Origin: Siphonodentalium dalli | Lineage: Eukaryota; Mollusca; Scaphopoda; Gadilida; Siphonodentaliidae | Reading direction: 5' to 3' | Assembly (NCBI GenBank): GCA_032622095.1 | Contig: CP136066.1 | Location: forward strand, 53,778,609 to 53,842,608 | Length of the DNA stretch: 64,000 nt | Shown: piece by piece, positions 52,488 through 62,193 of the stretch | Position numbering within the stretch: position 1 is the stretch's first letter | Layout: every line of letters starts with the position of its first letter | Notes under the pieces: model-generated | Told to the model about the DNA's origin: nothing | Databases searched by the model: none | The model's input: the letters and a program-made list of their open reading frames with translations, nothing else | Made by a program: the position numbers and the translations under genes

Positions 52488-52639
52488 TTGCCATTTGTCA
52501 ATAGCACGACCTCGCGACTAAATCACGAACACTCAACGATTAAAACCATACTCTAGTGTTTCAGATGAACATGCATTCACGTTTATTAAATTCATCTAAC
52601 ATTTTCACCCTGCACGTTAGTTATTTGGGTCTGCACGTT

Positions 52640-52900
52640 TATTGTCCCCCGAAATTTATTTTGGGAAACTATTAAAATAGCCCGTGTCCGTCCTTTCGGA
52701 AAGTTTCCAGATGAGAACTTCATTTTGGGCTATCGGATCGAAATGGAATTTGGTATGTGAGTGTATCAGCTCAAAACACAGGTCAAGTTTGATTATGGGT
52801 TTGGTCCGACCATTTTTGCCAGAGTTATGGCCCTTTTCGACTTAGAATTTGCCAAATATTTTGATTTCTGGATGATAACTTTACTTTTAGTAATCTGATT
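52640..52900 (+). repeat. G1-type element copy in XDH 3' region
   Basis: ttgtcccccgaaatttattt, cgtgtccgtcctttcgg, cagagttatggcccttttcg. Confidence 0.7.
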
Positions 52901-53078
52901 GTTTTCTGTGACTGGCATAAAGAGTTATTATTAGTCTGCCAAATGTTTCAAGTGCAACAGACACGTTTTCAGATCTATAGCATAGTCAAAATTTTACGTT
53001 CCAGAATGTTTGTTAATTTATATTTGATATGTTTATACAGATTGTGGTTCTTAATTACTTTGTAAAAGAATTGTTTGC

Positions 53079-53084
53079 AATAAA
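53079..53084 (+). promoter_or_regulatory. Candidate polyadenylation signal AATAAA for XDH
   Basis: AATAAA in the context ttgcaataaagattata, followed within 40 bases by a TG/T-rich stretch (atgttcatgtttcat). It is the first well-placed canonical signal downstream of the stop codon on this strand. Confidence 0.4.
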
Positions 53085-53259
53085 GATTATAATGAAAGAA
53101 TGGACAAATGTTCATGTTTCATTCTTTAATTGTGGGGATGTGCAGATAGAGGATAAAGGCAGGCAGTATTAACACACTAAGAATTCAGTTGTGGGATTGT
53201 CCAGCCAATAAATTCAACAAACATCGTAAGAATGTTGAACTTATTAGCTGAACATCTCT

Positions 53260-53739
53260 TTAACCCTTTCAGTGACAAGTCCGATTTTTGTATCAACCCA
53301 TATACCCTGTGCCAATGCATTCTCTTATATATGCGAGTCGACCATAAGTCGCCTCGCATATATAAGAGAATGAATTGGCCTAACAATTTTTCATCATTTG
53401 TTATTATTTTTTACAATTTGTTTACAATTTTAATAATTTTTTCTTATATTCTTTAACAGACTTATTTTGTAGGTTTTGTGCCAGGGAATTTTACATTTTT
53501 CATGGGCATCAAAATTATTACTACATGTATGAATACTTGGTGATAGTTTTGAGTTATAACATGCCCCTAAGGTTTTAACCAGTTTGTTTTTAAATTCGCT
53601 ATAGCATGCTTAAGCATACCCAAATTCAACCTAAAAAAAAAAGATCGAATTTTTTTTAATATTTTTTATTTTTTAGGGCCGATTTTACAGACCGTAAATT
53701 AGGGCCAATGAGATTGGACCCTGGCACTGAAAGGGTTAA
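53260..53739. mobile_element. piggyBac-like MITE family E, copy 1 (long)
   Basis: 480 bp. TTAACCCTTTCAGTGACAAG to CCTGGCACTGAAAGGGTTAA. Carries the palindrome and a longer internal stretch (gtgccagggaattttacatt...) not found in the shorter copies. Confidence 0.83.
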
Positions 53740-53826
53740 GGGTTTTCCACATCTGAGCTATGAAATTTATGAGGTACATGTGCATCATTATCTGAGTCTT
53801 CTACTCACCTGGAATAAATGCTGGAT

Positions 53827-53853
53827 ATGGGGTGGGGGGGGGGGGGTGGGGTG
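53827..53853. repeat. G-rich tract
   Basis: gatatggggtggggggg followed by a further G run. G-quadruplex-prone on the + strand. Confidence 0.8.
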
Positions 53854-54159
53854 TTAAATATATTTTTATTAACATCAATCAAAATCAATGATTAATACAT
53901 ACATAATAAATAGGGAAAAAGTTCACTCAAATAAATCAATCAATATCAGATTTAAAGCCACACCTCCACTGATCAAGTCGCTATAGTTATGTTTGTATAT
54001 TAATTTTTATTCATTTGTTTTACCTATACATATTAAATAAAGAGATTATCGGATGAAATTATTCTCCAGTCTCTCACTTCTCCCTATTTTGCTCTCACTT
54101 CTCCCTATTTCTGCCAGAGGGAGAAGTCACTTCTCCCTATTCTCAACCTGCAAGCTGAG

Positions 54160-54245
54160 GCCTGTGTCAGGAGGTGGAAACTTTAGATGGCCTACTCAGT
54201 AAACTACTTAATTGTTAAGCTAGTACACCACATGAAGGAATCTAT
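54160..54245. repeat. Short dispersed repeat, second copy
   Basis: gaggtggaaactttagatgg, taaactacttaattgttaag, catgaaggaatctatact. Related to 5330-5430. Confidence 0.55.
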
Positions 54246-55130
54246 ACTATCTGAAGACCACATCAAGAATATTATACAATACAAATATCAAAAAGATTAC
54301 TTTCATCATAGATTGAGAAATTTTTGCAACAGCATTCTCAGCAAATACGCAAATTGAGTGTTTAATTACAAATATATCACACGTTTCAAGATAAACAGTC
54401 TTTTTCTGTTTCTGCGCACGCCGAAAGTCCCGATTTATAGACACTGCTTTTGCTTGCTCTCTCGTGAGATACAGTAGAAAGAATTCATACATCTCTGAGC
54501 AAAAGTTTCTCTTAAACTCTGCAATTATTCTTCCTCACATAATTCGAACGGGTGATCACTCTTATAAGACTAGCTATTAAATTTTGCACAAAATGTAAAT
54601 TTCATTCGATTTTGTCCATTTTACAGATAAGGTTCACGACTAAGCATTGTTTGAATATATTTCAATATATAAAGAAATTGGCTTTAATTGACTGCATTCA
54701 CATATGTCCTGATGGAATTGTCAGAATTTGAACCATTCTGAAAAATCACGATATCTAAAAAATCTCAAATTGGATTTTCAGGGACTTTTGTTATGTTGTT
54801 CATAAACATGTTCTTATTAATCCCTGAAAAAAATTGGCATTCTCCAATTTTTTGTCCCTAGTGAACCCTAATGTACCTAGACTACTGGCGAAAATCAATC
54901 GATGAAACCCAACATATTGTATCCTATCATTCCTACTATACCAAAAGATATTAAAATCCAACTGTTGGTACTTGAGTAACAATGCTAAATGAATGGAAAA
55001 TAGCTGCAACTTCCAAATCCAATAACTCTGACAATTTAATATCTATGGATGAAGCCCAATCAATGTTCCCTCGGAATGGAGCCCTCGACTGTATGCCCCG
55101 AACCTCCTTTTGAGGGGGTCGGGGGCATAA
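54246..55130. other. Intergenic, nothing recognised
   Basis: AT-rich, with short open frames that lack family motifs or splice-supported partners. Ends in cctccttttgagggggtcgg before a family E element. Confidence 0.5.
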
Positions 55131-55289
55131 TTAACCCTTTCAGTGCCAAGTCCGATTTTTGTATCAACCCATATTTGATCTAAGAGCTCTTTCCATCAAT
55201 GTATCACATTATTATAATCAATAAATTTGAAAAATGATCAAGCAAATATGGGTTGATACAAAAATCGGACTTGGCACTGAAAGGGTTAA
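55131..55289. mobile_element. MITE family E, minimal 159-bp inverted repeat
   Basis: TTAACCCTTTCAGTGCCAAG and its perfect complement at the right end. The inner arms (tccgatttttgtatcaaccc) are also complementary. The 69-bp palindrome is absent. Confidence 0.85.
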
Positions 55290-56616
55290 CACCCCACCCT
55301 TCATGAAGTAGACTTATAATGAGAAGCTCGGACATCACAGATTTGGATACAAAGTATGTAGACAAGACATGATTCCTGACATTATCTGTGTTTATTAAAC
55401 ATAAATATGATATGATACATATAAATATAACAATTATAGCACAGGTAACAATTATAACATGATTATACAACAACTGTCGCAATATTCTGAATTGGACTGT
55501 GGCGACCAGATGCTAGGAACAGCACGACCGCACCCCTTTTTGTCATGGAATGTTTGGCTTGCAATGGAAAAATTGACATAAAATCAGATTTCATAAAAAA
55601 AACCCAACTAATTTGATGTCCAGAAAAATGATATACACAGCATAATTAGCAGTTGACCCCATTAAAAATATCAACGAATATTATATTATTTATGAAAAAA
55701 GTTTGTTTTGCCTATTACAATACAATTTTACACTAATTCAAGGATGATACAAAAAGTCATATTATAGTGAGCTAACAGGGTTGAATGTTAAAGGGAGGGG
55801 CCCAGGGGTATCTGGGGGTGGAATAAATTGCAGGATCCAGAAGCAGGGTTTGCGCTGCATATTTTCCAAATGTAAAAATATTTCTCCGATTTGGCAAAAA
55901 TTATTCAATTAGACAAAAATTATTTCAACTGGGCAAATATTTTGGAAATTGGGTTCTAGATACCATAAGGAAGTAGAAACTATTAAGAAATTAGTCGTAT
56001 AAACAATCCATGACATGAAAGTCCCTTAGCACAGTCTCGTAATAATAACGCCTTATGCAGATCATGAGATTATACAGATTACCTCAATCAACAGGTAGTA
56101 AAACTTATTGTGTATGAGACAGATAGGAAAAATGATGTATGATGTTTACACAACTAATCACGGGTTGTTTTCGAAATAACCATTATCAATGCATGACAAT
56201 AAATCTTACATATGTGCCATATACGAAATGATTTGGCAACTTATTACAGAATTTGGCACAAAAATAATTATATGGCAAAAATAAATTGTGTGCCAGCGCG
56301 AACCTAAATCCAGCCATTCATGGAAATATCTCCTACTATACTCAACAGAAAATATCCCATAAAGAAATTAATATGAGTCACGAATGAGAGTTAAATACAC
56401 TCACATACACAAAGAATCACATATAACAACCTGATAATGATACCAAAAAATACTAAAAGGCTCAAGCCATTTACACATTTTCATTCTAATATAAACCATT
56501 TTGTTTTACATTGTCCATAGAGCACTTTAGTGTTATCATGCATGACCTAAATCCATTCACTTGTTGCATATTTTCTGTTGAGTATTGTAGGAGATGGAAT
56601 TAGTGCACAGTCTCCC
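55290..56616. other. Intergenic, nothing recognised
   Basis: AT-rich. Repeated phrases such as tttggcaaaaattattc, acaaaaattatttcaac and ggcaaatattttgg around 55870-55950 and 56230-56290 look like a decayed repeat. No coding evidence. Confidence 0.45.
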
Positions 56617-56855
56617 TTAACCCTTTGAGTGCCAGGTCGAATTTTGTATCAACCCATATACCCTGTGCCAATGCATTCTCTTATATATGGGAGTCGACCA
56701 TAGGTCGCCTCGCATATATAAGAGAATGCATTGGCCTAACATTTTTTTTTTTTTTTTTTTTTTACAATTTTAATTATTTATTCTTATATTCTTTAACAGA
56801 CTTATTTTGTAGGTTTAGGGCCGATGAGATCGGCCCCTGGCACTCAAAGGGTTAA
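56617..56855. mobile_element. MITE family E, copy 3
   Basis: TTAACCCTTTGAGTGCCAGG to CTGGCACTCAAAGGGTTAA. Contains the palindrome and a 22-base T run (about 56742-56763). Confidence 0.85.
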
Positions 56856-57305
56856 ACCCTTTCTATACTAAATACTCATTGATGAGTAGTTCCTTTAGGA
56901 AATGTCCAGATGTGGTTTGTTGCACTTATTATCTGAACATTTCCCACAAATGAATATGAATCATTCAACTCTTTTTGTATGTCTGTTGTCTGCTTTTATT
57001 ACCCGAACAGCCCTCCAAATGTATAATAGACTGTTCCAATGAATGCAAGCCTTGAAATAGGGAGTCTGTCATTTGCAGAATGAGGTCCACAGAGTGTGAA
57101 TTTAGTGATGCTACCCCGCATAGCAGGCTAGCATCACCAAATTCACCCTCTGGGAACCTCATTCTGCTGAAGCCTAAGCAGAATGAGGTCCCCAGAGGGT
57201 GAATTTGGTGATGCTAGCCCGCTATGCGGGGTAGCATCACTAAATACACCCTCTGGGGATCTCATTCTGCAAATGGGAGAATCAATTTAGTATAGAAAAG
57301 GTTAA
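56852..57305. mobile_element. MITE family C interrupted by family D
   Basis: TTAAACCCTTTCTATACTAA at the left and atttagtatagaaaaggttaa at the right; between them a family D foldback (about 57045-57274) is inserted. The left TTAA is shared with the preceding family E element. Confidence 0.78.
57045..57274. mobile_element. Family D short copy nested in family C
   Basis: Two nearly perfect hairpins: agaatgaggtccacagagtg...ctctgggaacctcattctgc, then gaatgaggtccccagagggt...ccctctggggatctcattct. Confidence 0.78.
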
Positions 57306-57399
57306 ATCCACACGTAATGTTCACAATTTTCAAGACGTGAATATTTTATATCAGTTGAAAGAGGGCACATGGATTAATTAAGAGATCACCTGAAATTCA

Positions 57400-57620
57400 C
57401 CTCATTAGTATCTATCTATCTCTATGCTCTCATACGCCCGCTTACGGGCATTACAGAGAGGGATCGAGTAGATCCATATTTTTTATTTGTCCAGGATTTG
57501 TTGCTGAACCCATGACTTCTTCCCCACGGTCGGGATCTTTAACGTGCGCACATTGTTGCACATGGGGCAGCCATTAGTGTCGGCACCCAATCCGATGGTG
57601 TGCCAAGCGTAGTGTCATCC
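57400..57620. repeat. Probable dispersed element with 'atctttaacgtgcgcaca'
   Basis: ctcatacgcccgcttacggg, gacttcttccccacggtcgg, atctttaacgtgcgcacatt, cggcacccaatccgatggtg. GC-richer than its surroundings and element-like in style, but no second copy is in this window. Confidence 0.35.
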
Positions 57621-57649
57621 CGGGTCATGACATTACGAGAGGAGCTATC

Positions 57650-58018
57650 CGATTGATTTTGTGGATCGACCTTAACCTTGACATGTCAACAATACCAGGT
57701 TCAAGTAGTCATTGTTTAGAACTTTATCGCCAGGTATTTGGGCAGGTACTGATAACTACCAGCTTTATTTCACATGCTGACAAGGAAGTTATAGCATTGT
57801 TTTATGTAATCAATGGTGAAACCATTACCTTTATTGAGTATGTAATTCATTGCACCCTGTTTACCTTAATTATTATAGAAGGGATCAGATGTCAATTTAG
57901 TAGATGTGTTAAATATTTTGTTGGATCTTTATTTCATTGTCTGGCCAAACCATGAAATCAATGAGTAAATTAAAATGAGCAATAGACCCCTACAAATTAT
58001 AATGATTTTACGGTATAT
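57650..58018. repeat. Dispersed repeat family Q, copy 2
   Basis: gattgattttgtggatcgac to gattttacggtat. Homologous to 1-598 and overlapping the likely PPP1R21 3' UTR. Confidence 0.55.
57928..57933 (-). promoter_or_regulatory. Candidate polyadenylation signal for PPP1R21
   Basis: TTTATT on the + strand reads AATAAA on the - strand, about 180 nt past the PPP1R21 stop. It lies inside a dispersed repeat (57650-58018), so it may have been supplied by that repeat. Other signals further away are possible. Confidence 0.25.
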
Positions 58019-58114
58019 TGTATTGGGGGTGATCTGGTCACAAAATAAGTTATTACATGAAATTAACATTTATCACTTCCACACTAAAAAAGTAATATGC
58101 CATCCTCATTGTCA

Positions 58115-58138
58115 TTACCGTCGTGACTTCTTCGTTCC
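58115..58138 (-). CDS. PPP1R21: PPP1R21 last coding exon
   Basis: On the - strand a strong pyrimidine tract and acceptor (tttttctctctttcaacag) precede GGA ACG AAG AAG TCA CGA CGG TAA. The result is GTKKSRR and a stop. It joins in phase with the exon above to give ...AGKGTKKSRR. Very short, so it rests on splice context and the expected basic tail. Confidence 0.7.
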   Translation of the reverse strand, partial: GTKKSRR

Positions 58139-60507
58139 CTGTTGAAAGAGAGAAAAACATTCATGAGTTTCAAGGCCACAATACACATTGATTAAAGAAA
58201 ATATTACACTTTATCTACCATTTCCTACGAAATTCCCTGATACAATTGGCGATAACGAATTGGCGATAAAAGCATCCGTATCGTTACTGCAGTTGTGATA
58301 CAAGGCGCTCGTGACATCGTTGCATGGTTCAAAATCATGAATGAACTGACGTCATATCAATCGCGTGAAAAATCAAAACGACATTCCAATGTATATTCTT
58401 GCGTACTATAAACAAATAGTTCCAAGGTTTTAACATTATTTGATTGCCTACCAGGCTTCCATCATGGGTATTATGGTATAACATATCACAAAGTAACTAA
58501 TATGTATTTGTTCAGTATTTATTATAAGTGTAAGAGATGTTGTCCATTGAATACAATTTCCGTTAGGCATATGCGCGTGGACTTGCAGGTTGTGAGAATT
58601 TAGCAAAGCGAGCTAATCGCGTGGCACAGATACCTTTGTGCGGTGGATTCTGTCACACCAATGGTAGATAAATGTGTTATATGCACAATGTGTTTGTAAC
58701 GATTCATGTATCGCGACTCGGCTAGTTTTTGTGGCCATATAGCGACTTGGCGACCAAGGTCGCCTCGTCGCTATATGGCCACGAAAACTAGCCTCGTCGC
58801 GATACATGAATCGAAACAAACACATTGTGTATATAACACATATTTATATTCATTATTGATAGTGCTCCAATATACAAATTTTTGGTCTTGAAACCATTGT
58901 TATGTAAACAAACCTGATACAGTGATTCGTCAACAAACATTGCTAAACATTCAAATATTTTAGTCTAAATATGATTTTTCAGAATATTTTTCAATGCTTT
59001 GACATTTTCTAATGTTTATTAGCAACAAGATTTGATTAAACTGTGGTATCTTATTGACCTAATTGGACTTTTTACAGTAATTCCACAGTACCAGTAATGT
59101 TCACATAACAATGGTTTTGATCTAATTATTGGAGAGTTATTAATAATGAAAATAAGAACAAAGTCAATCATTTTTTTCATGTAATTGTTGAAAATAAAAA
59201 CAAAATCAATCAATTAATTTTATATACTTGTTGATGATAGTTGTTTTACAGACTTTTATGTTATTTCACATGGACCCACATCTAAGGCCGTTAGGTTTAG
59301 CCTGGAAATAGTGTGTCTGACATTTGCAGAATGAGGGTTCGTTAGGTTTAGCCTGGAAATAATGTGTCTGACATTTGCAGAATGAGGTCGCCAGAAGGGG
59401 AATTAAGTGATGCTATCCCACATGGTGTGCTAGCATCACAAAATTCACCTCATTGTGCTGAGGTGTCAACTGCTATGGGAGACCTAGGATCAGAATAAGA
59501 GATGGAATGTCATCTGGTGCATAACCTCTTGTGACATACCGCCTAGTGTGGGCACATCTATAACCTATGACTGATATACTCAGACAGATGGACCCAAAAA
59601 TCAGCATTTTCATATAAACAAAGATGAATAACTATAGAATGAAAAACCAAAACAAAACGGTTGAACCCGATCTTAAATTTCCTCATAGTGGAGAACATCC
59701 ATACCAAATTTCATTGAGATCTAAGCATCACTGTTCAAGTTATGGCCTGAACAGACATTGGACGGACCAAAAAGCCAACATTTCCAGATAAACAAAGATG
59801 AATAACACTAAAATGGAAAATCCGAACAAAACGATGGAACCCTCTATTGAATGTCCTCATAGTAGTACCAAATGTCATTGAGATCCGAGCACTACTGTTC
59901 AAGTTATGACATGAACAGACATTGCTCGAATGTATGCATGGACAGACAGGTGCAATACAGTATACCCTCCTTTAAAAAAAAAGGGGGGTATAATAAGGTC
60001 CCCAGAGGGTGAATATAGTGATACTAGCAGACTGCAGGGTAGTGTCATTAACCCTTTGAGTGCCAGGTCCGATTTTTGTATCGACCCATATACCCTGTGC
60101 CAATGCATTCTCTTATATATGCGAGTCGACCATAGGTCGCCTCGCATATATAAGAGAATGCATTGGTCTAACAATTTTTTATTTTTTTTTTACAATTTTT
60201 TACAAATTTAATAATTTATTCTTATATTCTTTAACAGACTTATTTTGTAGGTTTAGGGCCGATGAGATCGGCCCCTGGCACTCAAAGGGTTAATCTCACC
60301 CTCTGGGGACCTCATTCTATAAATGACAGACACACTATTTCAAGGCTTGTGTCTAAGGGAGCTTACCTTGCCAGCGGTAGCTAGCTTTGCTTTGAGGTCA
60401 TCTATCTCATCTTTTTGTTGGGCTAAGGTTTCATTCATGCCGGCGAGATGATCGCTCATCATACTCAGCTGCTCCTCGTAACCCTTAGTAGTCGTTTGGA
60501 ACTCATC
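58115..60507 (-). CDS. PPP1R21: PPP1R21 (KLRAQ/TTKRSYEDQ family) C-terminal end, two exons
   Basis: Minus-strand exons 60507-60367 and 58138-58115 join in phase 0. The first reads DEFQTTTKGYEEQLSMMSDH, LAGMNETLAQQKDEIDDLK, AKLATAGK. This matches the C-terminal Pfam family named TTKRSYEDQ, found in protein phosphatase 1 regulatory subunit 21, an endosomal coiled-coil protein of early endosomes. The second exon adds GTKKSRR and a stop, resembling the basic KGNSKKNK-type tail of vertebrate PPP1R21. The 5' exons lie beyond the window or in unrecognised sequence. The gene is convergent with XDH, with about 7.2 kb between stop codons. Confidence 0.85.
58671..58843. repeat. Long palindrome, about 80-bp arms
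   Basis: Left arm aatgtgttatatgcacaatg ... gtggccatatagcgacttgg; right arm cctcgtcgctatatggccac ... cacattgtgtatataacaca. The centre at 58755-58756 has almost no loop. A few mismatches. It lies in the intron between the two PPP1R21 exons. Confidence 0.9.
59298..59512. repeat. Family D copy with duplicated left end
   Basis: The block gttaggtttagcctggaaat, gtgtctgacatttgcagaat occurs twice (59289 and 59341), followed by a partial hairpin. Confidence 0.65.
59513..59993. repeat. Element with a tandem internal repeat of about 185 bp
   Basis: cagataaacaaagatgaata, aaatttcattgagatctaag, actgttcaagttatggcctg, gaacagacattg occur twice (from about 59590 and about 59780). Ends near ccctcctttaaaaaaaaagg and ggggtataataagg. 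Confidence 0.75.
59994..60347. mobile_element. Family D copy split by a family E element
   Basis: Left part aaggtccccagagggtgaat...gtagtgtcat. It resumes after the E element with ctcaccctctggggacctca...gacagacacactatttc. Confidence 0.8.
60048..60293. mobile_element. piggyBac-like MITE family E, copy 4 (nested)
   Basis: TTAACCCTTTGAGTGCCAGG at the left and CCTGGCACTCAAAGGGTTAA at the right. One 69-bp palindrome and an atcggcccctgg/gggccgatgagat subterminal pair. Inserted in family D with TTAA on both sides. Confidence 0.87.
60367..60507 (-). CDS. PPP1R21: PPP1R21 penultimate exon: coiled-coil tail
   Basis: On the - strand the acceptor is attatag and the donor is gtaagc. 141 nt, 47 codons, phase 0 at both ends. 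Contains TTTKGYEEQLSMMSDHLAGM, with heptad-like spacing of L/M/I across QLSMM..HL..MNETLAQQ..EIDDL, consistent with a coiled coil. Confidence 0.88.
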
Positions 60508-60628
60508 CTATAATGATATTATTATTATATTATTATTATTCACATTTTTAGAGTGCCTATTTCACAAAATCGTGTTAGTAGGCACTTCATAATATACATG
60601 GCTGGTCAATTAAATGTTATATATATAA

Positions 60629-60860
60629 CTAGAAGGTGACCCGACTTCGTCCGGGCTTTGACCTTGAATTGACCATTTTGAAGGTCAAGGTCAGGTGGGG
60701 TCAAACACCAACACCCCAAAAATGGTGGAAATCGGCCCAGCGGATACCGGGAAATCGGCCCAGCGGATACCGAGATACCCTATGCATCAAATTTCGTCCG
60801 TAAAAATCCGCCAGTTTAACCCGATTTGATTTCCACTCAAGTATATAAACGCGCCTCATA
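60629..60860 (-). mobile_element. Helitron 3' end on the - strand
   Basis: On the - strand it ends with a hairpin cccgg-acgaagt-cgggt, then caccttCTAG followed by T. The hairpin near CTAG-T is the Helitron 3' signature. The 5' end was not found; the upper limit given is arbitrary. A short tandem aatcggcccagcggataccg lies inside. Confidence 0.55.
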
Positions 60861-61336
60861 TACACACGCTCATTAATTATCAAGTTTCAACGTAAAGATA
60901 AATTACCATCGGTGCCCGAGATATCGCCAAGACGTCTGAAACAGTCAAATGGAAGTTACGCATTGTTTTTATCCTGATGGAAGATAGTACCACTTCTTCT
61001 TGATAATTGAGGCAGATAACTAAAACTGATACATACGCGTTATATATCGTTGGAAAGAGGAAACACGAAAGATTCTCGCAGTGTCATTATTATGACTGGC
61101 ATTTTATTATTCGCGCTGTTTCGAATCGATTTGTAAGCACCAAACTCAAATGAAAGTCCTGTAACACAGCGTAAAAACAGATTTGACCTCGGCACGTGAA
61201 AAGTTGACCTCGGATCTGAAAATTAATATGCCTATGCCAGGTCACACACAGTTACACAGGTAACAGGTCACACGATAACCTAAGTTCAAGGAAAACTGTT
61301 CTAAAGAGATGGCGCAGTAAAAGGCCAGAGAGAGTG

Positions 61337-61339
<3 letters not shown>

Positions 61340-61369
<30 letters not shown>
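61340..61369 (+). repeat. Run of 30 G
   Basis: Uninterrupted G30 preceded by agagagtgatt. Strong quadruplex potential and an assembly-sensitive site. Confidence 0.97.
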
Positions 61370-61371
<2 letters not shown>

Positions 61372-61799
61372 CGAGGTGCAAAATTTTATTTCTCCTTCAC
61401 ATGATTTATCATAGACCAAAACTGTAATCACCATGTAGTGACAGAAATGTATAATAAACATGAATAAACAAGAAAGAAATGTTGTAATGACGAACACGCT
61501 ATCTGCCTATAGTGTGGCATACTATTACGTCATTTCCTTATTTAGACCACACAACTTACAAGACACACCTAAATAGCATCGTAAATTCCTTACTTGGCCT
61601 GTGACGTAATTATAGTATCTTGGGATAAAATACACATGTTCTGCCTGATCATGACCCAATCATGCATTAACATACATTATCTGCATTTTGCACTGACAGC
61701 GGGTAGTGTGGGTCGATTAAAATGAGACTTGTTGTGATTTGAATGAGATTGCTGTACACATGCCACCAAGAATTTAATCTCCGCCTTCCACACCGCCAC

Positions 61800-62005
61800 C
61801 TGTAAACAACACAGTGAAAGTGCTTTTCTTTACAAAACACAGCATACTAATTTGACAATAACATACTATTTACACGTTCTTTATGACGTATAAGAACAAC
61901 GTATGTCTATATTCGAAAATCCTTTCTGTTTATGGCAAAATTAACAGATGTGACTATTTTAACAGCAATACCCATCACGAAGGCCATCTGTATCTTTAAG
62001 GGTCA
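61800..62005. repeat. Repeat family X fragment (copy 3)
   Basis: ttacaaaacacagcatacta, gacaataacatactatttac, gatgtgactattttaacagc, ggccatctgtatctttaa match 22140-22320. Confidence 0.7.
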
Positions 62006-62193
62006 ACGGTCTTACTACTGAATGGGATTTTCTTGAACTTGACCAATTGTCACTCTGTGGGAATTTAGGGGCATGATTTTGAACCATCCCCCAAATCTGG
62101 TCTACTGCATTCACTCGAAAGGATCCCTGCCCCATATGATAGACCAAGCAAGTGTTATCGGCAACAACCCCGAACAGCAGGTCGTTTGTGTGG

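Larger units (their letters stand above)
50935..53100 (+). other. Probable XDH 3' untranslated region
   Basis: From the XDH stop to just past the first convincing AATAAA at 53079. Holds a 34/37-bp minisatellite (51228-52487) and part of a GTCCG-type element (52640-52900). Transcript extent is inferred only. A shorter 3' end using a variant signal near 51 kb cannot be excluded. Confidence 0.4.

Noticed and set aside
51549-52556. Several overlapping open frames of 64-153 residues rich in MYLHYRS / HNVPPLSK
   Set aside because: They are three readings of one minisatellite with units of 34 and 37 bp. No start context or homology.
58613-58891. Paired open frames of 61-70 residues on both strands
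   Set aside because: They mirror each other because they lie in the 58671-58843 palindrome.
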